Positions 5,872 through 5,889 of a stretch of DNA of 5,889 bases are shown here, piece by piece; the first letter of the stretch is position 1; each line of letters starts with the position of its first letter. This stretch comes from an uncultured Collinsella sp. (lineage in GTDB: Bacteria > Actinomycetota > Coriobacteriia > Coriobacteriales > Coriobacteriaceae), in NCBI GenBank assembly GCA_958346165.1, contig CATVQO010000101.1, forward strand, positions 1-5,889, given 5' to 3'. The position numbers and the translations under genes were made by a program. The notes beneath the pieces are model-generated. The model made no database searches, was not told the DNA's origin, and was given only the letters and a program-made list of their open reading frames with translations.

Positions 5872-5889
5872 GCCCTATTAGCTCAGGGG
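5872..5889 (+). tRNA. 5' end of a tRNA gene, truncated by the window edge
   Basis: The last 18 bases fit the canonical tRNA 5' pattern. GCCCTAT (5872-5878) would be the acceptor strand, T8 and A9 follow, GCTC (5881-5884) is the D-stem, A14 comes next, and then a G-rich D-loop starts. A good promoter directly upstream supports this. The anticodon lies outside the window, so amino acid identity cannot be given. It is divergent from the aro operon. Confidence 0.8.

Noticed and set aside
1..5889. CRISPR arrays, insertion sequences with transposase, phage genes or a novel defence system
   Set aside because: No regularly spaced direct repeats, transposase, integrase or unfamiliar multi-gene cluster is visible. 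The coding content is fully explained by five aromatic-pathway enzymes.

Overview
The window is a compact minus-strand operon for aromatic amino acid biosynthesis. In transcription order (right to left) it runs: DAHP synthase (5669-4647), prephenate dehydrogenase tyrA (4643-3729), 3-dehydroquinate synthase aroB (3692-2586), EPSP synthase aroA (2592-1273) and chorismate synthase aroC (1271-174). The DNA is GC-rich, yet AroC and AroA carry sequence variants that I associate with clostridia-like anaerobes (GGGHFSGRLTA and GESGSTLRF). I infer a high-GC anaerobic actinobacterium of the Coriobacteriia (Collinsella-like), with moderate confidence. No marker gene settles it.

How the genes work together: DAHP synthase makes the first shikimate-pathway intermediate. 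AroB cyclises it to 3-dehydroquinate, AroA performs the enolpyruvyl transfer, AroC makes chorismate, and TyrA diverts prephenate towards tyrosine. Dehydroquinase, shikimate dehydrogenase, shikimate kinase, chorismate mutase and prephenate dehydratase are not in the window. Spacing is very tight: 3 nt between aroF and tyrA, 36 nt between tyrA and aroB, a 7-nt overlap between aroB and aroA, and 1 nt between aroA and aroC. Most ribosome binding sites lie inside the end of the preceding gene, so translational coupling is likely.

Right end (5670-5889): an intergenic control region of about 200 bp. It has a candidate minus-strand promoter, a hairpin plus U-run that looks like a transcription attenuator in the aroF leader, and a possible 24-codon leader ORF ending on the aroF start codon. 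Facing right are an AT-rich stretch, a TATAAT promoter and the first 18 nt of a plus-strand tRNA gene cut by the window edge.

Left end (1-173): no identified gene. It holds a 129-bp element with two 38-bp inverted arms matching at 37 of 38 positions around a 53-bp centre. Each arm is also partly self-complementary. The element lies just beyond the aroC stop codon and is the least explained structure here. The five enzymes are ordinary, apart from a few active-site or effector-site substitutions noted below.
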